Of a stretch of DNA of 64,000 nucleotides, positions 43,285 through 52,531 are shown piece by piece (position 1 is the first letter of the stretch; each line of letters begins with the position of its first letter). The position numbers and the translations under genes are program-made. The notes under the pieces are model-generated. The model searched no databases, was not told where the DNA came from, and saw nothing but the letters and a program-made list of their open reading frames with translations. The stretch spans positions 1 to 64,000 of the forward strand of contig JASHQI010000201.1 in NCBI GenBank assembly GCA_030037645.1, given 5' to 3'. This stretch comes from Xanthobacteraceae bacterium. GTDB lineage: Bacteria > Pseudomonadota > Alphaproteobacteria > Rhizobiales > Xanthobacteraceae.

Positions 43285-44229
43285 CTAGACGTTACCGTAA
43301 ACCCTGTTTCGGATCATCCGATAGCCCTTGATGAGCTCACGAATCCCGTCGTCGAGGCTGTAGGCCGGAGAATAACCGGTCGCCTCAATCCGCGAATTGG
43401 ATACGATGTAGTCGCGCTTGTCGGGATCTTCTCCCACCGGCGCTTCGAGAAATTGAAAGCTTGGGACTTGCAGCTTGATGCGTTCGCACAGTTCGGCCTT
43501 CGAAAGATTGGCGTCCGATAACCCGACATTGAATGGCCGCCCCTTCATGGCGTCGAATCTGTCCATCGTATGCATAAACGCGCGCGCGACGTCGCGAACG
43601 TGAATATAGTTCCGCTTGAAGTGAGCCTCGAACAGGACAACGAAACGATCAGTCACTGCGCGATAAACGAAATCGTTCACCAGCAGATCGATCCGCATCC
43701 GCGGCGCCATGCCGAATACCGTCGCGAGCCGCAGGCTGACCGAATTATCCCGCTCGAGGATAATCTGCTCGGCCGCGACTTTGTCGCGAGCATAGAGCGA
43801 GATCGGCCGCAACGGCGAATCTTCGGTGCAAAATTGACCCTGCTCGCCGACGCCGTAGCCGCTGTTGGTGATTGGTATGACGATGCGCTGATCCTTCGAC
43901 AGCAGCTTCCGCAGCGTAGTGATGGCGTCGCGATTGGTGGACGTAGCCGCGATCGGATCCTTGTCGCAGAGCGGCGCGCCGACCAGCGCCGCGAGCGGAA
44001 AAATGTAATCCGCCTTGGCGACAAGCGGTTTGAGCGTCTCGACCTTGCGGCAATCGCCGCTGACAACATCGAAATTCTCGTTGATGCAAAGCTGTGCCAG
44101 GCTGTTTTGCAGATACATGAAATTGTCGAGCACCGTGACCCGATTGCCGGCAGCTAACAGCGCGGGCACAAGAACGGAGCCGAGATAGCCGGCCCCGCCA
44201 GTCACCAGGATGGACTGCTTATTTGCCAT
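43285..44229 (-). CDS. NAD-dependent epimerase/dehydratase (extended SDR)
   Basis: 314 residues from ATG 44229; the frame is open further upstream into the neighbouring gene but homology starts here. SDR motifs: ILVTGGAGYLGSVLVPALLAAG (in part: LVTGGAGYLGSVLVPAL), FPLAALVGAPLCDKDP, ITNSGYGVG, and catalytic SLYARDKVAAE (Tyr and Lys). RNYIHVRDVARAF is also present. It belongs to the nucleotide-sugar epimerase/reductase group. It follows the PMP-type dehydratase gene by 23 nt, so it may reduce or epimerise that enzyme's keto product, as ColC does, but this is inference. Confidence 0.85.
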   Translation of the reverse strand: MANKQSILVTGGAGYLGSVLVPALLAAGNRVTVLDNFMYLQNSLAQLCINENFDVVSGDCRKVETLKPLVAKADYIFPLAALVGAPLCDKDPIAATSTNRDAITTLRKLLSKDQRIVIPITNSGYGVGEQGQFCTEDSPLRPISLYARDKVAAEQIILERDNSVSLRLATVFGMAPRMRIDLLVNDFVYRAVTDRFVVLFEAHFKRNYIHVRDVARAFMHTMDRFDAMKGRPFNVGLSDANLSKAELCERIKLQVPSFQFLEAPVGEDPDKRDYIVSNSRIEATGYSPAYSLDDGIRELIKGYRMIRNRVYGNV

Positions 44230-44252
44230 GGTTCTGCGCCCTGTAATCGCCC

Positions 44253-45347
44253 TCAGCGGGCGGCTCGATCGAGAACATCGCGCAGCCGTTCGATCTGCGC
44301 GGTGAGGTCGAAGGGGTGATTGCCGACAAAGAAACCTTGATCGTGCGCCAGATTGGCATTCGGCAGGCCATCGACGCACTCGTAATCGTAGTGTTTGATC
44401 ACGTCGTGGCGAGTAATGCATCCGCCGGTGATCATACGGTAGCCGATGTCGGCCTCTTTCAGAGCCCGCATGATCTGTCGCCGCGGCACTCCGGCGTCGG
44501 GATTGAGCACGATGGTGAACGAGAATGCCGAACTCCTGCCGTTCTCCCGCTGAATGATAAAGCGATTGTCGCCACTGAACAGTTTCTGGAACAGCGTCCA
44601 ATTTTTGCGACGCTCGGCCGTCATCCTAGGTAACTTCTTGAGCTGCTCTACGCCGACAGCGCCGCTGAGCTCGATCGGCCGCACATTGTAGCCGGGCAAG
44701 ATGAACCGATACGCCTCGTGAAAATCATCATCACGCTTTTCGAAAATCACGGAGTCCGGAGGTAAATCTCGCGCCCAACCGTGGGCGCGCATCGATTTGA
44801 TCAATTCGAACAGCTCGCGGTCATCGGTCGTCACCATGCCGCCTTCCATGGTCGAGATGTGATGCGAGAAAAAGGAGCTGAAGGTCGACAGCTGACCGAA
44901 GGTACCGGCCTTTTTGCCGGCCAGTTCGGCGTCCAACGATTCGCAATTGTCCTCGATGAAATACAAGCCACGCTGGTCTGCGAATCGGCGCATGAGATCA
45001 GGTGCCGCCGGATTGCCCAAGATACTCACGCCCATGATGGCCCGTGTGCGCGGTTCCATAGCGACCTCGAGCTGGCGGCAGTCCACGTTGATGGTGTCCA
45101 GCTCGATATCCAGGATCTTCAGCTTGAGACCATATTGTTGCAACGGATGATAGGTGGTGGCCCAAGAAATCGCGGGAACAATCACTTCGTCACCGCGCTG
45201 CAACGGCCGATCCTTCTTGTAAAACAGAGCGGCAACGGCGAGCAGATTCGCCGAGGATCCCGAGTTCACCATCACCGCATATTTGCGATTGTGATAAGCC
45301 GCAAAAGCCTCACCCCTGACGGCCGCAGTTATTAAGAGAAAACACAA
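44253..45347 (-). CDS. PMP-type sugar 3-dehydratase (ColD/RfbH-like), 5'-truncated
   Basis: 364 codons from a TTG at 45347; an in-frame TGA lies three codons upstream. Fold-type-I motifs: AVMVNSGSSANLLAVAALFY (in part: MVNSGSSANLLAV), VPAISWATTYHPL, FIEDNCESLDAELAGKKAG and SSFFSHHISTMEGGMVTTDD. The residue normally Lys in aminotransferases is His, as in ColD and E1/RfbH 3-dehydratases, which remove the C3 hydroxyl to make 3,6-dideoxysugars. Relatives have about 60-80 residues before the NSGSSANLL region; here only about 27 are present, the first dozen not matching. The gene is therefore probably a 5'-deleted remnant, although the catalytic region looks intact. Confidence 0.72.
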   Translation of the reverse strand: MCFLLITAAVRGEAFAAYHNRKYAVMVNSGSSANLLAVAALFYKKDRPLQRGDEVIVPAISWATTYHPLQQYGLKLKILDIELDTINVDCRQLEVAMEPRTRAIMGVSILGNPAAPDLMRRFADQRGLYFIEDNCESLDAELAGKKAGTFGQLSTFSSFFSHHISTMEGGMVTTDDRELFELIKSMRAHGWARDLPPDSVIFEKRDDDFHEAYRFILPGYNVRPIELSGAVGVEQLKKLPRMTAERRKNWTLFQKLFSGDNRFIIQRENGRSSAFSFTIVLNPDAGVPRRQIMRALKEADIGYRMITGGCITRHDVIKHYDYECVDGLPNANLAHDQGFFVGNHPFDLTAQIERLRDVLDRAAR

Positions 45348-45502
45348 TGAGAATCAAGACGCTCTCATTATTCCAACGGCCGGCACTTCGCGATGAGTAC
45401 GATGAGATCGTTTTCGTCGATTGGAACAGCGCGAGTGGTGCTCCGACTTTTCCGGAGACCGTCGCTCATTCGCTGACGGAGCGTCCGGCTATAGGCCCTT
45501 AG
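45347..45502 (+). pseudogene. glycosyltransferase-like fragment on the opposite strand
   Basis: A 51-codon frame from ATG 45347 to TAG 45500-45502. The peptide opens MRIKTLSLFQRPALRDEYDE and continues IVFVDWNSASGAP. The string YDEIVFVDWNS resembles the strand-beta loop YDEIVxVDWxS of a GT2-like galactosyltransferase family, but the preceding 60 or so residues expected in a full protein are missing. It touches the truncated end of the dehydratase gene base for base, which suggests a deletion junction. It could be chance; the frame overlaps the 3' end of the membrane-protein gene by 14 nt. Confidence 0.35.
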
Positions 45503-46493
45503 GCGGTGTTTGGATGAAGCTCGTTTCGGCGGTTGCCTGCAGCTTTGTAAGCTGCGGGCGCGATCGAGTTTGCCCGACGATCCAACAAACACCACCGATC
45601 AGGCCCGCCACGAGATTCATGAAACCAAACACAATCGAAGCCGCCAGCGCCACATCCTTAGGCACATTCAAGAGCCCGAACCCGACAACGAATAATCCTT
45701 CGCGCAAGCCCCACCCCGCGATCGAGATCGGAAGCACCAGCAGGAGGAGCACCACCGGCGTGACGATCATCACTCCGACAAAAGAGACGTTTGCGCCGAG
45801 ATTCCATAGGATGAACCAAATCAGCACGAAGTTCATCGCCTGATTGCCGATCGAAAGCGATAAGATGTTGGCCGAATCGACGGGCCGGCCCGCCAAGAAC
45901 AGCACATCGTCAACGATTTGTGCCAAAAAACGGCCTACGCGAAATTTGGCAATTCGAGCCTGCGCCTGCCACAGAAGGTAGAGCATGAACCACAGCATGA
46001 GGCCCGCAACGATGAGTGCGATAATAGTCTCAAGCCTTGGAACCGCGAACAGTCGCTCAATCAACGTGGGAAGCCCATATAAGCTCATGGCGGAGAGGAC
46101 GACAAATCCGGCAAGGCGATCGATCAGGACAGAATTGAAGGCTGCGGCGAAGGAACAGTCGCGGCGACAGAGCAGCCACACGCGCATACCGTCGCCGCCT
46201 ATCACCGAGGGCAGCACCTGATTGAAGAAAAGTCCAATGAGATTGAGACGAAATAGTCCCCAGATGCTGAAGTGCCGGCCGATCGATCGCAAGACGATCT
46301 TCCATCGCACAGTTGCAAAGGCAAGTGCGACGTAGAGGATGACCACGCCCATGAGGGCGACACTCGGCGTGAGGTCGCGCACATGCTGCAGCGTGGCGGC
46401 ATAATTGATCTTGCGAAACAGCAACCAGAACAACAGCAATGTGACGGCCGCTTTGCTGATGCTCGACAGGATGCGAGGTAGAATCTTTGCCAT
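45489..46493 (-). CDS. lysylphosphatidylglycerol-synthase-TM family (UPF0104) membrane protein
   Basis: 334 residues from ATG 46493, with AGGGAG upstream. Seven or eight membrane helices are readable. Family motifs are ALAFATVRWKIVLR, FFNQVLPSVIGGDGMRVWLL (the N-x-x-L-P-x-x-x-G-G-D pattern), SVLIDRLAGFVVL and SIAGWGLREGLFV. These proteins are the flippase-like part of MprF or occur alone in glycan and glycolipid loci; AglD is a distant relative. The catalytic aminoacyl-transfer domain of MprF is absent. It is likely to move or modify a lipid-linked sugar in the inner membrane. Confidence 0.85.
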   Translation of the reverse strand: MAKILPRILSSISKAAVTLLLFWLLFRKINYAATLQHVRDLTPSVALMGVVILYVALAFATVRWKIVLRSIGRHFSIWGLFRLNLIGLFFNQVLPSVIGGDGMRVWLLCRRDCSFAAAFNSVLIDRLAGFVVLSAMSLYGLPTLIERLFAVPRLETIIALIVAGLMLWFMLYLLWQAQARIAKFRVGRFLAQIVDDVLFLAGRPVDSANILSLSIGNQAMNFVLIWFILWNLGANVSFVGVMIVTPVVLLLLVLPISIAGWGLREGLFVVGFGLLNVPKDVALAASIVFGFMNLVAGLIGGVCWIVGQTRSRPQLTKLQATAETSFIQTPPKGL

Positions 46494-46570
46494 TCCACTC
46501 CCTTTGCGACACATTCCGCGGCTAACCGCGGATGGTGTGCAGACTTCAAACGCCGCACGGACGCGACAGC

Positions 46571-48481
46571 TCAGGCAGCGACACCCTGAAAATCGGGCAC
46601 GGCGTCACGCAAAACGCGATAGATCGCCTCGCGCTCGTCGCGCGAAAGCGCTTGATCCAGCATGACAAGCCAGCCACGCATCGCGTCGATTGGAGGCTGC
46701 GTGGGACGCGCTGCGGCGACGCCGGCGACGCCGATTTCGACTTCCGGCTCTTCGCGCGCAAAAAGAATTTCTTGCATCCGCTCGCCCGGCCGCGCGCCCG
46801 TGAACACAATGTCGATGTCACGACCCGGCTCCAGCCCTGCGAGCCGAATCATGCGCTCTGCGAGATCCACGATCTTGACCGGCTGACCCATTTTGAGCAC
46901 GTAGACCGACACGTCCGAGCGCTGCGGACCGAGCGCGTGGCTGGCGGCAGTAACGACGAGATCACATGCCTCGCGGATGGTCATGAAATAGCGCACCATG
47001 TCGGGATGCGTGACTGTGACCGGCCCGCCGGCGTCAATTTGGGCCTTGAACTTCGGCACCACGGAGCCATGTGACGCGAGCACATTGCCAAACCGCACCG
47101 CGATGAGCCGCATCGCGCGGGGGCCAGCGTGCGCATGGCGCGCGAAATCCGCATCGAGCGCTTGGCAATACATTTCGGCAAAACGTTTGGTTGCTCCCAG
47201 AACCGAGACCGGCTCAACCGCCTTGTCGGTCGAGATCATCACCATTGCCTTGGCACCCGCCGCCGCTGCCGCGTCAGCGACATTGACCGAGCCAAACACG
47301 TTGGTTTTGACCCCTTCATCCCAGTTACACTCCAACAGCGGCACGTGCTTGAGCGCCGCAGCATGGAACACGATGTCTGGCCCGAATTCATTCATGAGCC
47401 GAAACACGCGGTCACGATCGCGAACATCGGCGAGCCGCGCAACAATTTCCGGCTGCGATCTCTTGGTCGCGAGAGTCTCGAGCACCGCGTGCAGCGCCGG
47501 TTCGGAATTCTCGATGATCAGCAGCCGCGCCGCGCCGAAGGTGATGACGCGATCGCAAATCTCCGAGCCGATCGAGCCGCCGCCTCCAGTCACCACAATC
47601 GACCGGCCCCTCAGGAAGTGGTCGAGACGGCTGTAGTCGATATCGACGCTGGGCCGGAGCAGCAAATCCTCGACGTTAACCGGAGCAAGGCGGAGCGGGT
47701 CGCCGCCGTCGTCAAATGAGGGCAGGCGATTGACCATCAGACCGAGACGGCGCGCCTGCATTAGAGTTGTCTCTGCTTTTGCATCCGCAGCGAAAGCCGA
47801 AGGCGTGAAGACCACGCGCGATACGATAATGCCGCGTTGCGCGCGATCGTGAACGGCAGCCTCGAGGCGAGCGAAGTCGCCGAGGACGGGAATTCCCCTC
47901 ATAAATTGGCCGTGGTCGGCCGACGATGGCGAAAGAATGCCGACGGGACGGATCTTTTTGACGGCACCGCTCTCGATTGCGCGCAGTAGCACTTCGACAT
48001 CGGCTGCACGGCCGAGCACAAGGGTTGGATTGGCGTTCTCTTTGAGAGCGTGGTGACGCGTCCGGCTGAAGCGGTAATAACGATATGCGATGCGTGGTCC
48101 GCCCAGAAATACCATCTGGAGAATCCAATAGAGCGCGATCGTGACCTTGCCGAAAAAGAAATGTCCGAGCGCGTTGGGCGCAACCAATACATAATCAACG
48201 ATCAGGAGCGATACGGCCAATACGGTCGTCGCCCGCAGGATGTTCATGAGATCCGGAAGCGACGCGAACCGCCACTTCGATTCGTACAGATGGAAAAGGT
48301 AGTAAATGATCCCGGCATAGGCGACAAAACCAGGCAAAAACAAAAGCAACGCGTGCGCCCGGACCGTGAGGCCGGCGGCGTCAAAGCGGGCGTAGAAGCT
48401 CGCGACAATCGCCGCCGCCGTCATCAACAAATCGTGGCCAACGACGAGCGTCTTGCGTGTGCTGATCTTCAGTCCGAACAT
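46571..48481 (-). CDS. CapD/WbpM-type nucleotide-sugar 4,6-dehydratase
   Basis: 636 residues. Four N-terminal membrane helices (about 10-135) are followed by a CoA-binding-like domain (about 140-260) and the SDR dehydratase: VVTGGGGSIGSEICDRVITFG (in part: VVTGGGGSIGSEI), HAAALKHVPLLE, ISTDKAVEPVSVLGATKRFAE (in part: ISTDKAVEPVSVLGATKR) and FGNVLASHGSVVP. The family dehydrates UDP-GlcNAc at C4/C6, leading to UDP-QuiNAc, UDP-FucNAc and bacillosamine. It lies divergent from a WecA/WbpL-like gene that would transfer such a sugar to undecaprenyl phosphate. The length is normal for the long WbpM class. Confidence 0.93.
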   Translation of the reverse strand: MFGLKISTRKTLVVGHDLLMTAAAIVASFYARFDAAGLTVRAHALLLFLPGFVAYAGIIYYLFHLYESKWRFASLPDLMNILRATTVLAVSLLIVDYVLVAPNALGHFFFGKVTIALYWILQMVFLGGPRIAYRYYRFSRTRHHALKENANPTLVLGRAADVEVLLRAIESGAVKKIRPVGILSPSSADHGQFMRGIPVLGDFARLEAAVHDRAQRGIIVSRVVFTPSAFAADAKAETTLMQARRLGLMVNRLPSFDDGGDPLRLAPVNVEDLLLRPSVDIDYSRLDHFLRGRSIVVTGGGGSIGSEICDRVITFGAARLLIIENSEPALHAVLETLATKRSQPEIVARLADVRDRDRVFRLMNEFGPDIVFHAAALKHVPLLECNWDEGVKTNVFGSVNVADAAAAAGAKAMVMISTDKAVEPVSVLGATKRFAEMYCQALDADFARHAHAGPRAMRLIAVRFGNVLASHGSVVPKFKAQIDAGGPVTVTHPDMVRYFMTIREACDLVVTAASHALGPQRSDVSVYVLKMGQPVKIVDLAERMIRLAGLEPGRDIDIVFTGARPGERMQEILFAREEPEVEIGVAGVAAARPTQPPIDAMRGWLVMLDQALSRDEREAIYRVLRDAVPDFQGVAA

Positions 48482-48651
48482 CCCGTGCCCGTACCGGCGT
48501 AATATCTCTCAGCCCCGTTCCATTACCGGGCTTTGCAGAGCGGCGCCACTCCATAAAAGATTATCGCGCGATGGCGGCAAATTTCCTATGATTTCAGCGC
48601 CAAAACCGGCGGTTTTGGGTGCATGAGCGGCAATGAGGGAGCGAGTCCAGC

Positions 48652-49665
48652 ATGACCGCGATGTGGGCCATGCGCGACACGGTGACAGGGGCCTTTTCCG
48701 CACTCGCCTGCGCTGGCCTCATCGTCTTGTTGCGGCCGACGCTCCAACGTTATGCGACGGCAAAGCCAACCGCGCGCTCCTCGCACTCCAGACCGACGCC
48801 ACAGGGCGGCGGAATCGCGGTCATCATTGCGACCATCGCGGCGACGTTACTTGGCATATTCAGTTTCCGTGGATCGAGCGCGTCGGCGGTTGCGACGGTT
48901 TTTGCGGCTGCAGTGCTGATGGCATGCATCGGCGCCATCGACGACATTCATCCCCTCAGGGTCGCTCCAAGGTTGATCGGGCAAGCGCTGGCGGTCGCCG
49001 GGGTGATCTATGCGTTGCCGGACGATCTTCGCGTCGTGCCTATTTTGCCCTGGTGGATCGAGCGTGGGCTGCTATTCGTCGGCGGACTATGGTTCGTCAA
49101 TCTCGTGAACTTCATGGACGGCATCGACTGGATGACGGCGGCGGAGGTCGTGCCGATCACCGCCGCGCTGGTGACACTTGGCTACCTCGGAGTGCTGGCA
49201 CGCGAAGCCATTATTGTGGCGTTGGCGCTTGGCGGCGCGGTACTTGGATTTGCCTACTTCAACAAGCCGCCCGCCAAGCTATTCCTCGGCGATGTCGGCA
49301 GTCTGCCAATCGGCCTCCTGCTCGGCTGGCTGCTGGTGCTGCTCGCCGGCCACGGTGAGCTGACCGCGGCCTTGTTGTTGCCTCTGTATTATCTCGCCGA
49401 TGCGACGCTCACGCTGATACACCGCTTGTTGAGTGGTGAACGAGTCTTCAAGGCGCACCGCGCACATTACTACCAACGCGCCACCGATCGCGGTTTGACC
49501 GTGATCGAGATCGTGACACGAGTCTTCGCAGTTAATCTGGGGCTCGCGGCGCTCGCAGTATCGAGTGTGCTCGCACGGAACCCAGACGCCGACATCGCCC
49601 TGCTGACCTGCGGCGCAGCGCTGGTCGGCTGGCTTCTCTTTGTGTTCGCCACTGGACGACGATAG
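48652..49665 (+). CDS. undecaprenyl-phosphate HexNAc-1-phosphate transferase (WecA/WbpL family)
   Basis: 337 residues with about ten membrane helices. Polyprenyl-phosphate transferase motifs: SSHSRPTPQGGGIAVI, the aspartates in GAIDDIHPL, NLVNFMDGIDWMTAAE, AKLFLGDVGSLPIG, and the cytosolic His-rich loop FKAHRAHYYQRA. The motifs match WbpL/WecA rather than MraY. It starts polysaccharide repeat units by loading a HexNAc-1-phosphate on the lipid carrier. Followed after 48 nt by a glycosyltransferase on the same strand. Confidence 0.92.
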   Translation: MTAMWAMRDTVTGAFSALACAGLIVLLRPTLQRYATAKPTARSSHSRPTPQGGGIAVIIATIAATLLGIFSFRGSSASAVATVFAAAVLMACIGAIDDIHPLRVAPRLIGQALAVAGVIYALPDDLRVVPILPWWIERGLLFVGGLWFVNLVNFMDGIDWMTAAEVVPITAALVTLGYLGVLAREAIIVALALGGAVLGFAYFNKPPAKLFLGDVGSLPIGLLLGWLLVLLAGHGELTAALLLPLYYLADATLTLIHRLLSGERVFKAHRAHYYQRATDRGLTVIEIVTRVFAVNLGLAALAVSSVLARNPDADIALLTCGAALVGWLLFVFATGRR

Positions 49666-49713
49666 CCATGCTACGATCATCTTACCTGTAGGCCGCTGTC
49701 CGTTACCGCCGCC

Positions 49714-50916
49714 ATGAACCTTTCCCCACGCATTCTTTTTGTTGCTGCGAGCGAGTGGTTTTTCTATTGGCATCGCTTGGCCTTGGCGCAGCAAGTCGCC
49801 GCAGCGGGCTACGACGTTCACGTCGCAACTCCGGCCGGGCGCTTCCGCGACACGATAGAAGCCGCAGGTCTGCAGCACCACGCCATCCGAATCGATCGCC
49901 ACGGTCTAAATCCGCTCAAGGATCTCGCAACGATCAAGCAATTGATCGATCTCTATCGCGAATTGAACCCTGACCTCGTGCATCACGTCGCCATCAAGCC
50001 GATCATCTACGGTTCGACCGCGGCCAAACTCGCGAAAGTCCCGGTCATCATCAACGCAATGCCCGGCATGGGATACGTCTTTCTGTCGAAGCAAGTCCTG
50101 GCGCGCCTGCTTCAACCGCCGGTCATGACGGCATTACGTCTTCTGCTCAATGCCCCTCATAGCCGGCTGATCGTCGAAAACCGAGACAACTTGGAGAAGT
50201 GGATCGCGTGGAGAGTCTCGCGACCGGACCGCATCGTCGCCATCCCCGGATCCGGCGTCGACACGACCATCTTTAAGCCGACCTCGGAGCCGGACGGCCC
50301 CCCTCTTGTAATGCTGCCGGCTCGCTTGCTGTTCGATAAGGGCATCGTCGAATTTGTCGAAGCGGCGCGGTCCCTCAGGCGGCGCGCGATATCCGCGCGA
50401 TTTGCTCTTGTGGGCGAGAGAGATCCCGGCAACCCGGCGTCGATTCCACAGCGGCTATTGCGGCAATGGGAGCAGGAAGGTGTTGTGGAGCTGTTTGGCT
50501 GGCGCGATGATATTGCGGAGGTTTTGGCTCAATCCCACATTGTTTGCTTACCGTCCTACGGCGAGGGGCTTCCGAGGTCACTCCTGGAGGCTGCAGCCTG
50601 CGGCAAGCCGATTGTCGCTACGGACGTACCCGGCTGTCGCGATGTGGTGCGCCACGGCGAGAATGGCTTACTCGTTCCGGCACGACAGGCCGCACCGCTG
50701 GCCGAGGCGCTGGCGCGGCTCATTGGCGACCGCGACCTGCGGCGTTCTATGGGAAAGCGCGGACGCGAACGCGTGGTCGCAGAATTTTCCATCGAGATCG
50801 TCGCGGCGGAAACCCTGCAGCTTTACGAAGAGCTTCTCGGCCCGACCGTTACGAAAAAGTCGCGTCCTATCGATTCGATCGAAAATGACGCGCCTGTCGC
50901 CGACAGCAGGTGGTGA
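49714..50916 (+). CDS. glycosyltransferase family 4 (GT-B)
   Basis: 400 residues. N-terminal acceptor domain: ILFVAASEWFFYWHRLALA, HVATPAGRFRDTI and the acceptor-side GMGYVFLS. C-terminal GT4 motifs: ARLLFDKGIVEFVEAAR and the EX7E motif in PSYGEGLPRSLLEAAACGKPIVATD (in part: YGEGLPRSLLEAAACGKP), then GENGLLVPARQ. This plan is typical of WbpT/TuaC-like enzymes that add the second sugar after a WbpL-type transferase. Its last 94 nt overlap the 3' end of an opposite-strand methyltransferase gene. Confidence 0.92.
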   Translation: MNLSPRILFVAASEWFFYWHRLALAQQVAAAGYDVHVATPAGRFRDTIEAAGLQHHAIRIDRHGLNPLKDLATIKQLIDLYRELNPDLVHHVAIKPIIYGSTAAKLAKVPVIINAMPGMGYVFLSKQVLARLLQPPVMTALRLLLNAPHSRLIVENRDNLEKWIAWRVSRPDRIVAIPGSGVDTTIFKPTSEPDGPPLVMLPARLLFDKGIVEFVEAARSLRRRAISARFALVGERDPGNPASIPQRLLRQWEQEGVVELFGWRDDIAEVLAQSHIVCLPSYGEGLPRSLLEAAACGKPIVATDVPGCRDVVRHGENGLLVPARQAAPLAEALARLIGDRDLRRSMGKRGRERVVAEFSIEIVAAETLQLYEELLGPTVTKKSRPIDSIENDAPVADSRW

Positions 50917-51470
50917 AGCTGCTCTTCGCGGTAGAAGAAGAGATCACAACGATTGCGGTAGCGTAACTTGCGTTGCCAGGCGAGCAGCCCCCCGGCCATG
51001 GGGAAGCTGAAGAAAGCGCGCCTGCGCATGATCCCAAGCACACGGTCGACAACTGGCTGTGGCTCCTGGACGTAATCCATGAAGCCCATCACGACGGCAT
51101 AATCAAACCGTTCATAGATCGCATGGCTGAGAAAATCGGCAAGGACGAACGAACACCGTGATGCTACGCCGGACGCTTCCGCACGTGCGCGGGCGATCGT
51201 GAGCATGCCCGCAGCAAAATCCAGGCCCAAAACCCTCTCGGCGCCGGCACGAGCCAGCGCGACGCTGTAATGACCCGGCCCACACCCGACATCGATGACG
51301 GTACGACCCTTCACGGGGTCACACCCTGCCAGCGTTTTTTCATAGCGCAGCAGCATCGCGCTTAAAAATAGTCGGTCGGCAACGCGGTCGAGCGCACGGT
51401 TACGGTCGCCGTAGATCGAGTCGAAGTCGGCCGCGTGGCGATCGAAGAACTGCGATGTGCGGTCGCTCAT
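50823..51470 (-). CDS. class I SAM-dependent methyltransferase
   Basis: 215 residues. SAM motif I is VIDVGCGPGHYSVALARAG, followed by LGLDFAAGMLTIARARAEASG, the acidic post-II region CSFVLADFLSH and MGFMDYVQEPQPVVDRVLGIM (in part: MGFMDYVQEPQPVV). The fold matches UbiE/Methyltransf_11. The N-terminal FFDRHAADFDSIYGDRNRALD resembles methyltransferases in glycan loci, so O-methylation of a sugar is possible. It converges on, and overlaps by 94 nt, the glycosyltransferase gene at 49714, so the two C-termini are encoded on both strands. Confidence 0.88.
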   Translation of the reverse strand: MSDRTSQFFDRHAADFDSIYGDRNRALDRVADRLFLSAMLLRYEKTLAGCDPVKGRTVIDVGCGPGHYSVALARAGAERVLGLDFAAGMLTIARARAEASGVASRCSFVLADFLSHAIYERFDYAVVMGFMDYVQEPQPVVDRVLGIMRRRAFFSFPMAGGLLAWQRKLRYRNRCDLFFYREEQLHHLLSATGASFSIESIGRDFFVTVGPRSSS

Positions 51471-51550
51471 AAAGCCGCTATTTGCGCAAGATACTCATCG
51501 AAAACCGATACTTCCACGAACGAATGAGATGATTCTCTGCCACCAACAGG

Positions 51551-52420
51551 CTACAGAGTCTCCGCAACCCGGCGAATATATTCCGCATAGGCGCCTTTGC
51601 CGAGTTCCGCCAGCCACGGCTCCATCTGGCGCGGCGTGACATAGCCAAGCCGCAGCGCGATTTCCTCCGGGCAACAAATCTTCAATCCCTGGCGTCGCTC
51701 CAGCATCGCGACATACTCGGACGCCTCCAGCAACGAGTCGGTTGTGCCGGTGTCAAGCCACGCGTAGCCGCGACCCATCCGTTCGACATACATGTCGCCG
51801 GATTCCAGATAACGCCGGTTGATGTCGGTGATCTCAAGCTCGCCGCGAAGCGACGGCTTCAGCTCACTGGCATAGCGCAGCACGGCGTTGTCATAAAAGT
51901 AGAGACCGGTGACCGCCCACTTCGACAGCGGCTTTGTCGGCTTTTCCACTATCGATGTCGCTTTGCCAGCCGAATCGAACGCAACGACGCCATAGCGGTG
52001 CGGATCGGCGACCTCGTAGGCAAAAATGGTCGCGCCCGACCTGCGTTGTTTCGCGCTGGCAAGCAGTTCCACCAGACCGTGACCATAGAAAATGTTGTCG
52101 CCCAGGATCAGAACGCAATCGCCGTCGCCGACAAAGTCGCGTCCGATGATGAACGCCTGTGCCAAGCCCTCGGGCCGCGGCTGCACCGCGTAGCTGATCG
52201 ATATCCCGAACTGCCGCCCGTCGCGCAGCAGGGCCTTGAATAACGGCTGGTCCTGCGGCGTGGAAATGATAAGCACTTCGCGGATGCCGGCGATTTGCAA
52301 AACCGAGAGCGGATAGTAGATCATCGGTTTGTCGTAGACCGGCAACAACTGTTTGGAAATCGCGAACGTGACTGGATATAAGCGGGTACCGCTGCCGCCG
52401 GCGAGAATGATGCCCTTCAT
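51551..52420 (-). CDS. rfbA: glucose-1-phosphate thymidylyltransferase
   Basis: 289 residues. Nucleotidyltransferase motifs: [38 protein letters not shown] (in part: [16 protein letters not shown]), [42 protein letters not shown] (in part: [16 protein letters not shown]), [14 protein letters not shown] and [15 protein letters not shown], the RmlA set. It forms dTDP-glucose. rfbC is 111 nt upstream on the same strand, but rfbB and rfbD are not in the window, so the dTDP-rhamnose pathway is incomplete here. Confidence 0.96.
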   Translation of the reverse strand: MKGIILAGGSGTRLYPVTFAISKQLLPVYDKPMIYYPLSVLQIAGIREVLIISTPQDQPLFKALLRDGRQFGISISYAVQPRPEGLAQAFIIGRDFVGDGDCVLILGDNIFYGHGLVELLASAKQRRSGATIFAYEVADPHRYGVVAFDSAGKATSIVEKPTKPLSKWAVTGLYFYDNAVLRYASELKPSLRGELEITDINRRYLESGDMYVERMGRGYAWLDTGTTDSLLEASEYVAMLERRQGLKICCPEEIALRLGYVTPRQMEPWLAELGKGAYAEYIRRVAETL

Positions 52421-52531
52421 GTCGAAGCCCGTTGTCCTGTGGCAGTCATTTGGTCGAAGCGGGATTTACGTAAGACCTCCAGACGACGACGGAACGCCAC
52501 GGACGCGTCGGCCTGGTACGGTGACCTGCCT

